Shown in pieces: positions 30,882 through 40,366 of a stretch of 64,000 nucleotides of DNA; positions within the stretch are counted from its first letter, which is position 1; the number at the start of each line of letters is the position of its first letter. Source of the stretch: Gluconacetobacter entanii (GTDB lineage: Bacteria > Pseudomonadota > Alphaproteobacteria > Acetobacterales > Acetobacteraceae); the NCBI RefSeq assembly GCF_003206495.1, contig NZ_NKUF01000010.1:29342-93341 (forward strand), written 5' to 3'. Below the pieces are notes generated by a model. It did no database searches. It was given only the letters and a program-made list of their open reading frames with translations, and was not told the origin of the DNA. The position numbers were made by a program, and so were the translations under genes.

Positions 30882-31286
30882 GGAATATTCAGGAATTTTC
30901 CGGTCATGGCGCGTAGTGGTGAGCGGGCCGGAAAAGGAAGCATGACCGATACGGATGATTCCCCTGATATTTTGGGAATCGACTTACCATGCATGATGAT
31001 TTCAAAAACATAACTGATAAGATAATAAAAATTTTTGGGTGCCGCCTTTTCTCTGAAAAGGCGGCATTCTTTTTTGGGGAGAAATTTCATCCCCAGATCC
31101 TTCCTGATGACAGGATATGCCTGCCCCTGGGTCATTATGCGCCCACGTTCAACGGCGGCACAGTTCATTGCAGGCCGGAGGGGAACCAAATCCACATGGG
31201 CGCTGTTTCTTCAGGACAGGTGAGGGGGACATGTTCGCGCCTGCCTGTTGATCGCGGATTTTCCCGAAAAAGAGAGCAGTCCAGCC
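30882..31286. other. Intergenic region with hairpin, no gene seen
   Basis: It holds the terminator at 31041-31075 and no convincing ORF. The hairpin resembles the second half of the dispersed repeats listed below. Confidence 0.6.
31041..31075 (+). terminator. Strong terminator hairpin
   Basis: GCCGCCTTTT and AAAAGGCGGC pair around CTCTG, then ATTCTTTTTT. The stem is close to the second hairpin of the dispersed repeat, so it may be a shortened copy. Confidence 0.8.
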
Positions 31287-32396
31287 ATGACGTTTCCCTT
31301 CGATGCCCTGTCGGCCTGTCGCGCGGATCTTGAGGCGGAGGCAAGCGCCAATGACCCGCAGGCCGCATTCCCGGCCGAATGGATTGCCCGACTGCGAAAA
31401 CTTGGCGTCCTGTCGGTAACGCTTCCTGAAACATTGGGGGGGCGGGGATCTGGCACCGGACATCGGGGCGGCATGGAACTGTTGCAACTGCTGCAACTGG
31501 TGGGACAGGGGAGCCTGGCGCTTGGCCGTATCGTGGAGGGGCATATCAACGCCATCCGCCTGATTGCATGTTGCGGCACCGCGGACCAACTGGCCCGTGC
31601 CGCCATGGACGTGCATGATGGCGCCCTGTTTGGCGTATGGGTGACGGATGGGGCGTCACCGCTGCGCATGGAGCACTCGGATGGGGGCATCCGGTTTCAG
31701 GGGGAGAAACTCTTTGTCTCGGGCGTGCACCATGTCACCCGCGCCCTTGTGACCGCCCGCACGCGGGCCGATACGACGTACATGCTGCTGGTTCCACTGG
31801 ATGGGACGCGCACGGTGTCCCCCGCTTTTGGTGGCCTTGCGGGTATGCGCGGCGCGGGGACGGGGCGATGTGATTTCAGTGCGACGCGATTGCCGCCAGA
31901 TGCGATGATCGGGCAGGAGGGGGACTACCTGCGCCAGCCCGAATTCTCGGCGGGTGCATGGCGTGGCATGGCCGTGGCGCTGGGCGGGATCGCGCGGTTG
32001 ACCTCCCTATTGCGCCTGCAGTTGGTTGAACGGGGCCGCGCGGAAAGCCCCGCCCAGCAGGCGCGTATCGGCAGGGCGCTGATTGCGGCGGAAAGTGCGT
32101 ATCTGTGGACGCGGAAAGCCGCGCTGACTGCCGCCGTTCAGGACCGGTATGACGTGGACGAGGTCGCCGCCACCGTCAACCTGGCGCGCATCGCGGTGGA
32201 ACGGGCCGGTCTGGATGTGCTCGAACTGGTGCAGCGCGGGCTGGGGCTGTCGGCGTTTACCCGCGCCAACGTGGTCGAACGTCTGGTCCGCGACCTTGCC
32301 ACCTACCTGCGCCAGCCTGCGCCGGATGAAACCCTGTGCGAAGCTGCGGCATGGTTCACCCATCACGACCTGCCCCGGCCGGAGGACATGTCATGA
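31287..32396 (+). CDS. Acyl-CoA dehydrogenase-like protein
   Basis: A 369-aa protein. WIARLRKLGVLSVTLPETLG, then FGVWVTDGASPLRMEHSDGG and GIRFQGEKLFVSGVHHVTRA follow the N-terminal and beta domains of acyl-CoA dehydrogenases. The C-terminal helical domain is short. The family oxidises acyl thioesters with FAD, but this branch may act on another substrate. It is the first of three genes that overlap by 4 bases each. Confidence 0.75.
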   Translation: MTFPFDALSACRADLEAEASANDPQAAFPAEWIARLRKLGVLSVTLPETLGGRGSGTGHRGGMELLQLLQLVGQGSLALGRIVEGHINAIRLIACCGTADQLARAAMDVHDGALFGVWVTDGASPLRMEHSDGGIRFQGEKLFVSGVHHVTRALVTARTRADTTYMLLVPLDGTRTVSPAFGGLAGMRGAGTGRCDFSATRLPPDAMIGQEGDYLRQPEFSAGAWRGMAVALGGIARLTSLLRLQLVERGRAESPAQQARIGRALIAAESAYLWTRKAALTAAVQDRYDVDEVAATVNLARIAVERAGLDVLELVQRGLGLSAFTRANVVERLVRDLATYLRQPAPDETLCEAAAWFTHHDLPRPEDMS

Positions 32397-33121
32397 AGGC
32401 CGCTGTCCTGCATTGGGCCTTGCGCGGCCTGCCCGTGGCGCCATTATCGGCGATCGTGCCGGGGACGGCGCTGATCCTCGCCCCGCATGCCGATGATGAG
32501 AGCCTTGGCTGCGGTGGACTGATTGCCGCGTGCTGTGCGGCGGGCCGTCCGCCGCTTGTGGTGATCCTGAGTGATGGCGTGGGATCGCATCCCCATTCCC
32601 CGTCATGGCCGGCACCGCGCCTGCGGGCGCAGCGGCAGCACGAGGCGCTGCGTGCCGTATCCTGCCTCGGCCTCGCGGCGGAGCGTCTGCTCTTCCTCGA
32701 TCTGCCCGACACGGCGGTGCCGCATGCCGGGCCGGTTTTCGAGCGGAGCGTGCGACAGCTTGCGCATCTGTGCAGCGACCATGGCTGCGGCATCGTGCTG
32801 GCCCCGTGGCGGGGCGACCCGCATTGCGATCACGAAGCGGCGTGGAAGATGGCCGTTGCGTTGCAGGCGCGCTGCGGGGTCGGGCTTCTGGCCTATCCCG
32901 TATGGGGCTGGCTGCTCGCGGCGGAGGCTGAGGTGGAACATGAATGGCCCGTGGGGATGCGTCTGGACATCGCGCCCTATCATATGGCGAAGGCCCGTGC
33001 CGTCAGCATGCATGAAAGCCAGTATGGCAACCTGATTACCGATGACCCTACCGGCTTCAGCCTGCCGGTGGCATTGCTGGCGGCGCTGGTCACGGATTTC
33101 GAGGTTTTCATCAGGCCATGA
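32393..33121 (+). CDS. PIG-L/LmbE-family deacetylase
   Basis: A 242-aa protein. LILAPHADDESLGCGGLIAA is the zinc motif of PIG-L deacetylases (His, Asp-Asp), with DPHCDHEAAWKM supplying the third zinc ligand. Such enzymes remove acetyl groups from N-acetylated sugars or related amines. Start overlaps the dehydrogenase stop (ATGA). The context suggests modification of a glycan or glycolipid. Confidence 0.88.
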   Translation: MKAAVLHWALRGLPVAPLSAIVPGTALILAPHADDESLGCGGLIAACCAAGRPPLVVILSDGVGSHPHSPSWPAPRLRAQRQHEALRAVSCLGLAAERLLFLDLPDTAVPHAGPVFERSVRQLAHLCSDHGCGIVLAPWRGDPHCDHEAAWKMAVALQARCGVGLLAYPVWGWLLAAEAEVEHEWPVGMRLDIAPYHMAKARAVSMHESQYGNLITDDPTGFSLPVALLAALVTDFEVFIRP

Positions 33122-33753
33122 CGGGTGCAAGCTGGCCCCGCGCCGTGTTTGAGCGGATGTACGAACATCATCCCGACCCATGGGGGTTTGGAACGCGGGC
33201 GTATGAACGCGACAAATACCGCCAGACGCTAGGCCTGCTGGAAGGGCGGCATTTCCATCACGCACTGGAACTTGGCTGTTCCATCGGGGTCATGACGGCC
33301 CGCCTTGCGCGGCAGTGTACGCATGTCCTTGCGGTGGACGTGGCGGAAACAGCCATCAGACGCGCCCGGCGTCGCTGTGCCGGATTGCCGGGGGTGTCGT
33401 TTTACAGGGGGCAACTTCCCGAAGCGTTTCCTGCCCTGCCGCCACATGCGTGTGATCTGATCGTGATTTCGGAACTGCTGTATTTTCTTGCCGCGCGGGA
33501 TATCGCCCGCCTTGCGATGCAGTGCCTGCATGTGCGGCGGCCGGGCGCGCCGATCATCCTGGTCAACTGGACCGGTCCGACCGACACGCCCTGCCATGGT
33601 GACGAAGCGGCGGCCCATTTCATGAAACAGTGCGCGACCGAAGGCGTCCGGGTGGTGCATGCCCGGCGTTATCCCGGCTATCGTCTGGATATGCTCAATG
33701 ACAGGCCATTGGCGCGGCAGGTGGAACCGTCACACGCAGGTGGCGGATCGTGA
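33118..33753 (+). CDS. Class I SAM methyltransferase, NodS-like
   Basis: A 211-aa protein. PDPWGFGTRAYERDKYRQTL, then HALELGCSIGVMTARLARQC (AdoMet loop near residues 48-67), as in NodS-like N-methyltransferases. It overlaps the PIG-L stop by 4 bases, and its 3' end overlaps that of the leftward glycosyltransferase by 24 bases. A sequence of deacetylase then methyltransferase acting on an amino sugar is plausible. Confidence 0.85.
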   Translation: MTGASWPRAVFERMYEHHPDPWGFGTRAYERDKYRQTLGLLEGRHFHHALELGCSIGVMTARLARQCTHVLAVDVAETAIRRARRRCAGLPGVSFYRGQLPEAFPALPPHACDLIVISELLYFLAARDIARLAMQCLHVRRPGAPIILVNWTGPTDTPCHGDEAAAHFMKQCATEGVRVVHARRYPGYRLDMLNDRPLARQVEPSHAGGGS

Positions 33754-34824
33754 TGCATGGAGTTGGCGCAGGATCTGTTCGGCCTGCCATGCATGCAGGT
33801 CCAGTTCGGCGCGCCTGACGGGCCTGCGTTCCAGTGTCGGGCTGGCGGCTTCCAACTGGCTCCATGCCATGCCGAAAAACCGCTCCTGCATGACTTCGAG
33901 GACGCGGGACAGCGGCAGGCCCAACTGATGGGCCAGGGAGCGGGCTGTTTCATGATGCTGCCTGCCCGGCTGGCGGAGTGCGCGCACCCGGCGCAGGGTG
34001 GTGCGTGCCTGCGCCCGAAGCAGGCATGTCCCGGCGGGTTCAAGGCTTTCATCCAGCATCTCGTCCTGTCGGATCAGGCGACGGGCCATCGTGTCGGCCA
34101 TGCCGCCGCGTGCCCGCCCGACAGTACGGCCGGAGACGCGCACCGTGACATCGGGCGCATGCCGGATGGCGGCGTCCCCCTGTCGTAGCGCCGCGAGGAA
34201 GCCGCGATCTTCGCCCAGCGGCAGGGGCGGGATGCCCCCCGCCTGCCGCCATGCCCCGACACGCACGGCAATGCTGGCGCCGGAATGTTCCGTATGACGC
34301 GGCCACGGATCATGCGGGTCGGGGTCGATCAGGTCATGGATACGGTCCAGCATCGTGGCATAGGCCACTTCCGCGCGGTCGTCTTCATGCAGGGCGTGCG
34401 GGATCAGCAGGGCTTCCGCCGGGTCGATCAGCGCACGTCCACACACCGCATCGGCCCCGGCATCCAGGGCCGCGACGTTGCGCGCCAGCCAGTCCGGCGC
34501 GACGACCCCATCGGCATCTGTCGTCAGCAGGATGCCATCCGGGCCAGACATCGTGCCGGCAATTTCCATGGCTTCGCGCCGCGCGGTTCCCGCATGGGCG
34601 ATCGGCAATGGATAGGTCCGCTAGATCAGGGAGAGGGAAAAGGGCAGATGCGGGCTTATGGCCCGTATCCTGTCGGCGGTGGTGTCGGTGCAGTTGTTCA
34701 GCAGCACGACGGCATGTGTCAGGCCGGCGCCCTGTTGTGTGGCAAGGGCATGCAGGCAGTGGCCGATACGCTCTGCCTCATTACGCACGGGAATGGCAGC
34801 GACAAGGGAACGGGCAGGCGGCAT
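33730..34824 (-). pseudogene. Glycosyltransferase family 2, split by in-frame TAG
   Basis: One reading frame runs from ATG 34824 to 33730. Residues 1-67 (SLVAAIPVRNEAERIGHCLH, VVLLNNCTDTTADRIRA) give the GT2 nucleotide-binding start. The TAG at 34621-34623 follows, and the rest continues in the same frame: GILLTTDADGVVAPDWLARN (DAD motif) and LPLGEDRGFLAALRQGDA. A single substitution such as CAG to TAG would explain it. The protein may be lost or made by suppression. Confidence 0.85.
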
Positions 34825-34917
34825 GGAACACCCGTTGAAAGGGGATCGGTCAACGCCGGGCCTGCCGTCATGGTTTCATGAAGCAAAGGGCAAGAAAGGA
34901 TATCGCACAAATCAGCT

Positions 34918-34996
34918 AAAGGTTTTTGGTGAAGCTTTTTTCAAAAAGCTTCAGGAAACGCTGCCTTTTGAAAAAAGGCAGATCCCGGAAATCCTT
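34918..34996. repeat. Dispersed double-hairpin repeat, copy A
   Basis: Begins TTTTTGGTGAAGC, holds GAAGCTTTTTTCAAAAAGCTTC and CTGCCTTTTGAAAAAAGGCAG hairpins, then CCCGGAAA. Copies in this window also lie at 40170-40255 and (inverted) 52331-52402. Confidence 0.8.
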
Positions 34997-35002
34997 TGTC
35001 CA

Positions 35003-36283
35003 TCATTCACCATTGCGCACGACAACGCCCCCCTTGGCAACAAAACGCACGGCATGCAGCGTGGTGATATCGCGGGTCGGATCTCCCGCGACGGCCACCA
35101 GATCGGCCAGAAGGCCGGGCCGGATCGCGCCCAGCCGGTCATCGATATGGAAGATCCGCGCATTGCCCGATGTCGCCGCCTGCAGGACCGCGGCGGCCGG
35201 CATGCCCGCGGCGGCCATGGCCTCAAGTTCCCGGGCGTTGGTACCGTGGGCAAAGACGCCGACATCGCCCCCGACACACAGCGTCACGCCTGCCTTTCGC
35301 GCGGCAGCAAAGCTGGCGCGGCTGGTCTGGACGGCCTGCGGGGCCGGTTCCACGCCGTTCCAGCCGCGATAGCGGGCGATGGCTTCCATGGCCGACAGGG
35401 TGGGGCACAGCGCCGTGCCGTGATCGTGCATCAGGCGAAAGACCTCCGGCGTGCCTTCCGATCCATGTTCGACGGTATCAACCCCCGCCAGGACGGCACG
35501 GCGCATGCCCTCGGCCGAATGCGCATGGGCGGCGACGATCCGGCCCGCCGAATGGGCCGCCTCCACCGCCGCGCGCATTTCCTCCATCAGGAAGGTCGGG
35601 CGGCTGGGCTCACCCGGTCCCAAATGGTAATCCGCATACAGCTTGACCACATCCGCACCCGCCGCGATCTGCGTGCGTGCTGCACGGACCAGGTCGGGAC
35701 CGTCCGCTTCCTGCGCGCCCTGCGGAATGGCGACGCCGGGTTCAAACCCCTTTGGCCCGTAAGAGCCGGTCGCCACCAGCGCGCGCGTCGCCACCAGCAT
35801 GCGTGGACCGGGGATGATGCCCTGCTCGATGGCCTGTTTGAGGCCCACATCGGCGTAACCCGCCCCCTCGGTCCCCAGGTCGCGGACCGTGGTGAAGCCT
35901 GCCATCAGCGTCGCCTTCGCCGCGACGGTGGCACGCGCGGTCCGCAGCGCCAGCGGTTCATGCAGGACCTGATCGTCCCATTTCGTCTCGTTATAGGGAT
36001 GGAGGAACAGGTGCGAATGACCCTCGATCAGGCCGGGCAGCAGCGTCATGCCCGGCAGGTCGATCACATGTGCGCCAGCAGGCGCGACCAGCGCGGGGCC
36101 GGCAGCCACGATGCGCGTGTCATGGACCAGGACCGCCCAGCCTTCGTGCGGATGGGGATCGACCCCGTCAAAGACCCGCGCGGGGCGGATCAGCAGGTCA
36201 TCGGCCCATGCCGGAACCGCAAGGAGGCTCAGCAGCGATAGGCCCAGAAAACATCTGGCCAAACGCATCATGGTCTTTCCCAT
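35003..36283 (-). CDS. Secreted amidohydrolase
   Basis: A 426-aa protein with a signal peptide (LARCFLGLSLLSLLAVPAWA, cut before DD). The amidohydrolase metal motif is GLIEGHSHLFLH, with ADVVKLYADYH, VAAHAHSAEGMRRA, DTVEHGSEGT and CVGGDVGVFAHG following in the order of imidazolonepropionase/prolidase-like enzymes. The substrate is unknown; dipeptides or lactones are common. Several in-frame starts exist (36307, 36283, 36271); the signal peptide is kept in all. It is divergent from the acylase gene. Confidence 0.82.
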   Translation of the reverse strand: MGKTMMRLARCFLGLSLLSLLAVPAWADDLLIRPARVFDGVDPHPHEGWAVLVHDTRIVAAGPALVAPAGAHVIDLPGMTLLPGLIEGHSHLFLHPYNETKWDDQVLHEPLALRTARATVAAKATLMAGFTTVRDLGTEGAGYADVGLKQAIEQGIIPGPRMLVATRALVATGSYGPKGFEPGVAIPQGAQEADGPDLVRAARTQIAAGADVVKLYADYHLGPGEPSRPTFLMEEMRAAVEAAHSAGRIVAAHAHSAEGMRRAVLAGVDTVEHGSEGTPEVFRLMHDHGTALCPTLSAMEAIARYRGWNGVEPAPQAVQTSRASFAAARKAGVTLCVGGDVGVFAHGTNARELEAMAAAGMPAAAVLQAATSGNARIFHIDDRLGAIRPGLLADLVAVAGDPTRDITTLHAVRFVAKGGVVVRNGE

Positions 36284-36337
36284 GCTGGCGGTCTGTCGGT
36301 CTTGCATGTCGTTGCGCCTGTGGATAGATTTTTGCCG

Positions 36338-38542
36338 ATGATAACCCTGCCTCTTCGTGTTGCAACCTCCCGCATTCTCTTTCTTGGGGCCCTGTTCGCG
36401 GGGACCGTTTCCTGCGCGCACGCCGCATCGTCAGATGACGCGGCCCGCCTGCGGCAGGAGGCCGGCAGGGTGACGATCACCCGCGATGACTGGGGCATCG
36501 CCCATGTGCGTGGCCATACGGATGCCGACGCCGTTTTCGGCGCCAGCTATGCGCAGGCGGAGGATGATTTCAACCGGGTGGAGACGAATTACCTCGTCTC
36601 GCTCGGCCGGCTGGCGGAGGCAGAGGGCGAAAGCGCGCTGTGGCAGGACCTGCGCATGCGGATGTTTGTCGATCCGGTGCGCCTGCAGGCGGATTACGCC
36701 GCATCTCCGCGATGGCTGAAACGCCTGATGGATGCGTGGGCCGATGGCCTCAACTGGTATCTCCGGACACATCCGCAGGTGAAACCGCGCGCCATTGCCC
36801 ATTTCGAGCCATGGATGGCGCTCAGCTTTACCGAGGGCAGCATCGGTGGCGACGTGGAGCGCATCTCGCTCTCGCAGCTTCAGGCGTTCTATGAAAAACG
36901 TCCCGTCGCGCCAAGCGCGGAAGAGCGTGGCGCGAAACCGCGGGAGCCGAAGGGGTCAAACGGGATCGCGATCGCGCCCTCCCACACGGCGGACGGGCAT
37001 GCGCTGCTGCTGATCAACCCGCATACCAGCTTCTTTTTCCGCTCCGAACTGCAGATGACCAGCGATCAGGGGCTTGATGCCTATGGCGCGGTCACATGGG
37101 GACAGTTCTTCATCTATCAGGGGTTCAATCCCCATGCCGGGTGGATGCATACGTCAAGCGGCGTCGATGTGGTCGATGAGTTCGCGGAGACGATCACCCG
37201 GTGCGGCAGCCAGACCTGTTACCGTTATGGGGGCAGGGATATTCCGGTGCAAACCCGCACGGTCACGCTGCGGGTGCGCACGCCATCAGGGACACTGGCG
37301 GAGCGCGAATTCAGCGTCAACGCAACCCGCCATGGACCGATCGTCCGGGCGGACGGGGATAAATGGGTCAGCACCGCCCTGATGTGGAAGCCCATTCCCG
37401 CGCTGGAACAGTCGTTCCTGCGCACCAAGGCGAAGGATTACGCGCATTTCCTGAAAGTCTCGGCACTTCAGGCCAATTCGTCGAACAACACCATCTTTGC
37501 GGATCGCAAGGGGGAGATCGCCTACCTGCATCCCCAGTTCGTGCCGCGTCGCGATGACCGTTTCGATTACCGCCATCCCGTCGATGGCAGCGACCCGGCG
37601 ACCGACTGGCATGGGCTGCATGCGCTTTCCGAACTGCCGCAGGTCGTCAACCCGTCAAGTGGCTGGGTCATGAACACCAATGACTGGCCCTGGTCCGCAT
37701 CAGGTCCCGACAGCCCAAAGCAGGCAGCCTTTCCCCGGTACATGGACATGGTGGGCGAAAACCCGCGTGGCGTTCATGCGACCCGCCTCCTGAGCGAGGG
37801 ACGGGATTTCACCGCACATTCCCTGATGACGGCGGCCTATGACCCGTGGCTGCCGGAATTTGGCGTAATGGTGCCGCAACTCGTCTCCGCATGGGAACGG
37901 CTGCCTGCCGGGTCGCGGCAGAAAGCACGGCTGGCGGGGCCGGTGGCGCTGCTGCGGAACTGGGATGACCGGTGGTCGGCGCAGTCCACGGCAACGTCAT
38001 TGGCGGTGTTCTGGGGGGATGGGCTGCTGGAACGGGTGCGTCCGCTGGCGAAGGCGGAGGGCGGGTCGCTCTATGATTACCTGAGCACACGGGTCAGCGA
38101 CGGGGAAAGGCTGGACCGGCTGGATGCCGCAGTGAACCGTCTGGTACACGATTTCGGAAGCTGGCAGGTCCCGTGGGGGAACATCAACCGGTTCCAGCGG
38201 ATCAATGGCGACCTGACCCAGTCCTTCAGCGATGCGAAGCCAAGCCTTCCCGTCCCGTTCACGTCCGCCATATGGGGATCGCTCGCCTCGTTCGGGGCGA
38301 AACGCTATCCGGGGACGAAACGCTATTACGGCACAAGCGGCAACAGCTTTGTCGCCGTGGTGGAGTTCGGCAGGAAGATCCATGCCTGGGCGGTCTCCAC
38401 CGGGGGGGAGAGCAGCGATCCGGCCTCCCGCCATTTCACCGACCAGACCCAGCGATATAGTGATGGAAACCTGCGCGAGGTCTATTTCTACCCCGAGCAG
38501 TTGCAGGGCCATGTCGAGCGGCGCTACGCGCCCGGCGAATGA
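36338..38542 (+). CDS. Penicillin acylase family Ntn hydrolase
   Basis: A 734-aa precursor. A signal peptide (ILFLGALFAGTVSCAHA), an alpha chain starting RVTITRDDWGIAHVRGHTD, and then the self-cleavage site KGSNGIAI with Ser207 as the new N-terminal nucleophile of the beta chain. HTSFFFRSELQMTSDQGLDA and FNPHAGWMHTSSGVDVVDEF fit the family. Such periplasmic enzymes hydrolyse amides such as acyl-homoserine lactones or beta-lactam side chains. Quorum quenching is possible but unproven. Confidence 0.88.
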   Translation: MITLPLRVATSRILFLGALFAGTVSCAHAASSDDAARLRQEAGRVTITRDDWGIAHVRGHTDADAVFGASYAQAEDDFNRVETNYLVSLGRLAEAEGESALWQDLRMRMFVDPVRLQADYAASPRWLKRLMDAWADGLNWYLRTHPQVKPRAIAHFEPWMALSFTEGSIGGDVERISLSQLQAFYEKRPVAPSAEERGAKPREPKGSNGIAIAPSHTADGHALLLINPHTSFFFRSELQMTSDQGLDAYGAVTWGQFFIYQGFNPHAGWMHTSSGVDVVDEFAETITRCGSQTCYRYGGRDIPVQTRTVTLRVRTPSGTLAEREFSVNATRHGPIVRADGDKWVSTALMWKPIPALEQSFLRTKAKDYAHFLKVSALQANSSNNTIFADRKGEIAYLHPQFVPRRDDRFDYRHPVDGSDPATDWHGLHALSELPQVVNPSSGWVMNTNDWPWSASGPDSPKQAAFPRYMDMVGENPRGVHATRLLSEGRDFTAHSLMTAAYDPWLPEFGVMVPQLVSAWERLPAGSRQKARLAGPVALLRNWDDRWSAQSTATSLAVFWGDGLLERVRPLAKAEGGSLYDYLSTRVSDGERLDRLDAAVNRLVHDFGSWQVPWGNINRFQRINGDLTQSFSDAKPSLPVPFTSAIWGSLASFGAKRYPGTKRYYGTSGNSFVAVVEFGRKIHAWAVSTGGESSDPASRHFTDQTQRYSDGNLREVYFYPEQLQGHVERRYAPGE

Positions 38543-39210
38543 GGGAGCGGGTTTGCGTCACTGGGAACAAGTTTCCAGACGGTTTCCGTTGCCGGACAGG
38601 CCCCCTTCAGGCCGCCGGGAACGTCGCGCCGTTCCAGGCAGGTCAGCGTAAACCGCTCCTCGTAATGCTGCCGTACCTCGGCTTCACCAACGCTGAATGG
38701 CGGCCCCGGCCGGCATGACTGGTCATAATCCAGGCAGATCAGCAGTTCGGGGGCCGCGTTCGTGATGGAAACCAGATGCCGGGCATAACGCAACCTGACG
38801 GCGGCGGGCAGGGCGATGAGTGCTGCGCGGTCATAGACCCCGTCAACATGGCCAAGGTCCTGCCGGGTCAGGTCAAAGAAATTGCCGACAAAAATGCACA
38901 GGTTCCCGGCGTCGAAACGCTGCAGCGCGCCGAGCGTCGTAATGCGGGGGGACAGGCCGAGTTCGGCAAACAACCGTTCGACCGCAATGGGGCTCAGTTC
39001 AATGCCGCCAACCTGAAATCCCTGTGCCAGCAGCCAGTGGATATCGAGGCTTTTCCCGCACAGGGGGACGAAGATGCGCGCCCCGGCCGGAAAGTGCATC
39101 TGTGCGAAATGGCGGAGGAGGAATGCATTGGGCCGCGGTTCATGGAAACCGATTTCATTGCGCCGCCATTTCGCATGCCAGAAGGCATCATTCACAGGAT
39201 GTTCTTTCAT
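38524..39210 (-). CDS. tpm: Thiopurine S-methyltransferase
   Basis: A 228-aa protein. FWHAKWRRNEIGFHEPRPN, then FVPLCGKSLDIHWLLAQGF and GVYDRAALIALPAAVRLRYA match bacterial Tpm along the whole length. In bacteria it methylates thiopurines and selenium or tellurium compounds. The 3' end overlaps that of the acylase gene by 19 bases. Confidence 0.92.
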   Translation of the reverse strand: MKEHPVNDAFWHAKWRRNEIGFHEPRPNAFLLRHFAQMHFPAGARIFVPLCGKSLDIHWLLAQGFQVGGIELSPIAVERLFAELGLSPRITTLGALQRFDAGNLCIFVGNFFDLTRQDLGHVDGVYDRAALIALPAAVRLRYARHLVSITNAAPELLICLDYDQSCRPGPPFSVGEAEVRQHYEERFTLTCLERRDVPGGLKGACPATETVWKLVPSDANPLPHSPGA

Positions 39211-39316
39211 GCGTTCACCCTATACGGCGCAGCCATGGCAGTCACGGGATTGAGAACGGCACAGGCGCGCGGGCGGGGTTATGATGGCGGGGAATGTAGT
39301 GCGTTTCGCAGGGGTA

Positions 39317-40144
39317 ATGCCGATCATGCTGTCATCCTTCCTTTCGCGCTGTGCGCTGATACCTGTCCTGTACTGCGTGCTTGCCGGGGGCGGGCAGACT
39401 GCGCAGGCGCGGATGGTGGCACGGCCCGTATCGTGGGATTTCGAACATACCCGTTTTGACAGTGTCCTTGTCTATGACGATGCGGTTGCAACAAAGCGGC
39501 CCGGCCTGCTGATGGTGCCGGCATGGTTCGGGGTCAATGAAACCGCAATCCACAAGGCGGAACAGATTGCGGGACAACGTTATGTCATCCTGCTGACGGA
39601 CATGTATGGCGCAGGTATCCGGCCGCGTGACACCGCACAGGCGCGTGCCGCCGTATCCCCATTGCTGGCGGATCGGGCGCTGATGCGCCGTCGCGTCGGT
39701 TTTGCGTTGCAGCAGTTCCGGGCGCAGGCGAAGACCGCGCCACTTGATGCGTCGCGTCTGGCGGCCATCGGGTTCTGTTTCGGCGGTGCTGCTGTCCTCG
39801 ACCTTGCGCGCAGTGGGGCGGATATCGCGGCGGCGGTTTCGTTCCATGGCAACCTCGGCACGGATAATCCGGCCCTGGCCAAGGATATCCATGCGCATGT
39901 GCTGGCGATGAATGGCGCGGATGATGCGGCGACCGTGCCCGATTTCGGTCCGTTCATGCAGGAAATGCGGCAAAGCCCCGCCCCGTGGCAGTTCCTGGTC
40001 ATCGGGCATGCGGTCCATTGCTTTACGGAGACGGAGGCAACCGCCACGACGGGCCAGTGTCGATATGACCCGCAGGCGGCGGCGCAGTCCTATGCACTCA
40101 TGGATCAATGGCTGGCGCGCAGTTTTGAAGGCAGCCGCCCTTAG
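39317..40144 (+). CDS. Exported dienelactone hydrolase family protein
   Basis: A 275-aa protein with an N-terminal signal sequence (FLSRCALIPVLYCVLAGGGQ). The triad is Cys in AAIGFCFGGAAVL, Asp in MNGADDAATV and His in GHAVHCFTE. LLMVPAWFGVNETAIHKAEQ and YVILLTDMYGAG are family patterns. The substrate is unknown. An earlier in-frame ATG at 39281 exists; the one at 39317 follows AGGGG. Confidence 0.8.
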   Translation: MPIMLSSFLSRCALIPVLYCVLAGGGQTAQARMVARPVSWDFEHTRFDSVLVYDDAVATKRPGLLMVPAWFGVNETAIHKAEQIAGQRYVILLTDMYGAGIRPRDTAQARAAVSPLLADRALMRRRVGFALQQFRAQAKTAPLDASRLAAIGFCFGGAAVLDLARSGADIAAAVSFHGNLGTDNPALAKDIHAHVLAMNGADDAATVPDFGPFMQEMRQSPAPWQFLVIGHAVHCFTETEATATTGQCRYDPQAAAQSYALMDQWLARSFEGSRP

Positions 40145-40169
40145 AGACTGTAGAACATAGTGAAATTTT

Positions 40170-40255
40170 AAAATTTTTTGGTAAAGATTTTTTCAAAAAG
40201 CTTCAGGAGATGCCGTCTTTTCAGGTAAAAAGGCGACACCCGGAAACTTTTATTG
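40170..40255. repeat. Dispersed double-hairpin repeat, copy B
   Basis: TTTTTTGGTAAAGATTTTTTC, AAAAAGCTTCAGGAGATGCC, a second imperfect hairpin and CACCCGGAAACTTTT. It lies between the converging dienelactone hydrolase and STAND genes, where it could serve as a terminator in both directions. Confidence 0.75.
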
Positions 40256-40366
40256 TTTTTTGCCAAAATATTATTTCAAACAAGTCCCCTGACCGTCACT
40301 CTACATGGCTGGACATCATTCCTTGCCGGATGGGAAGGGGCCTGCATCTGTTTCGTAAAATCGTGA

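Noticed and set aside
34658..36241. 527-aa rightward ORF
   Set aside because: It runs antisense to the amidohydrolase and the glycosyltransferase start and has no family pattern.
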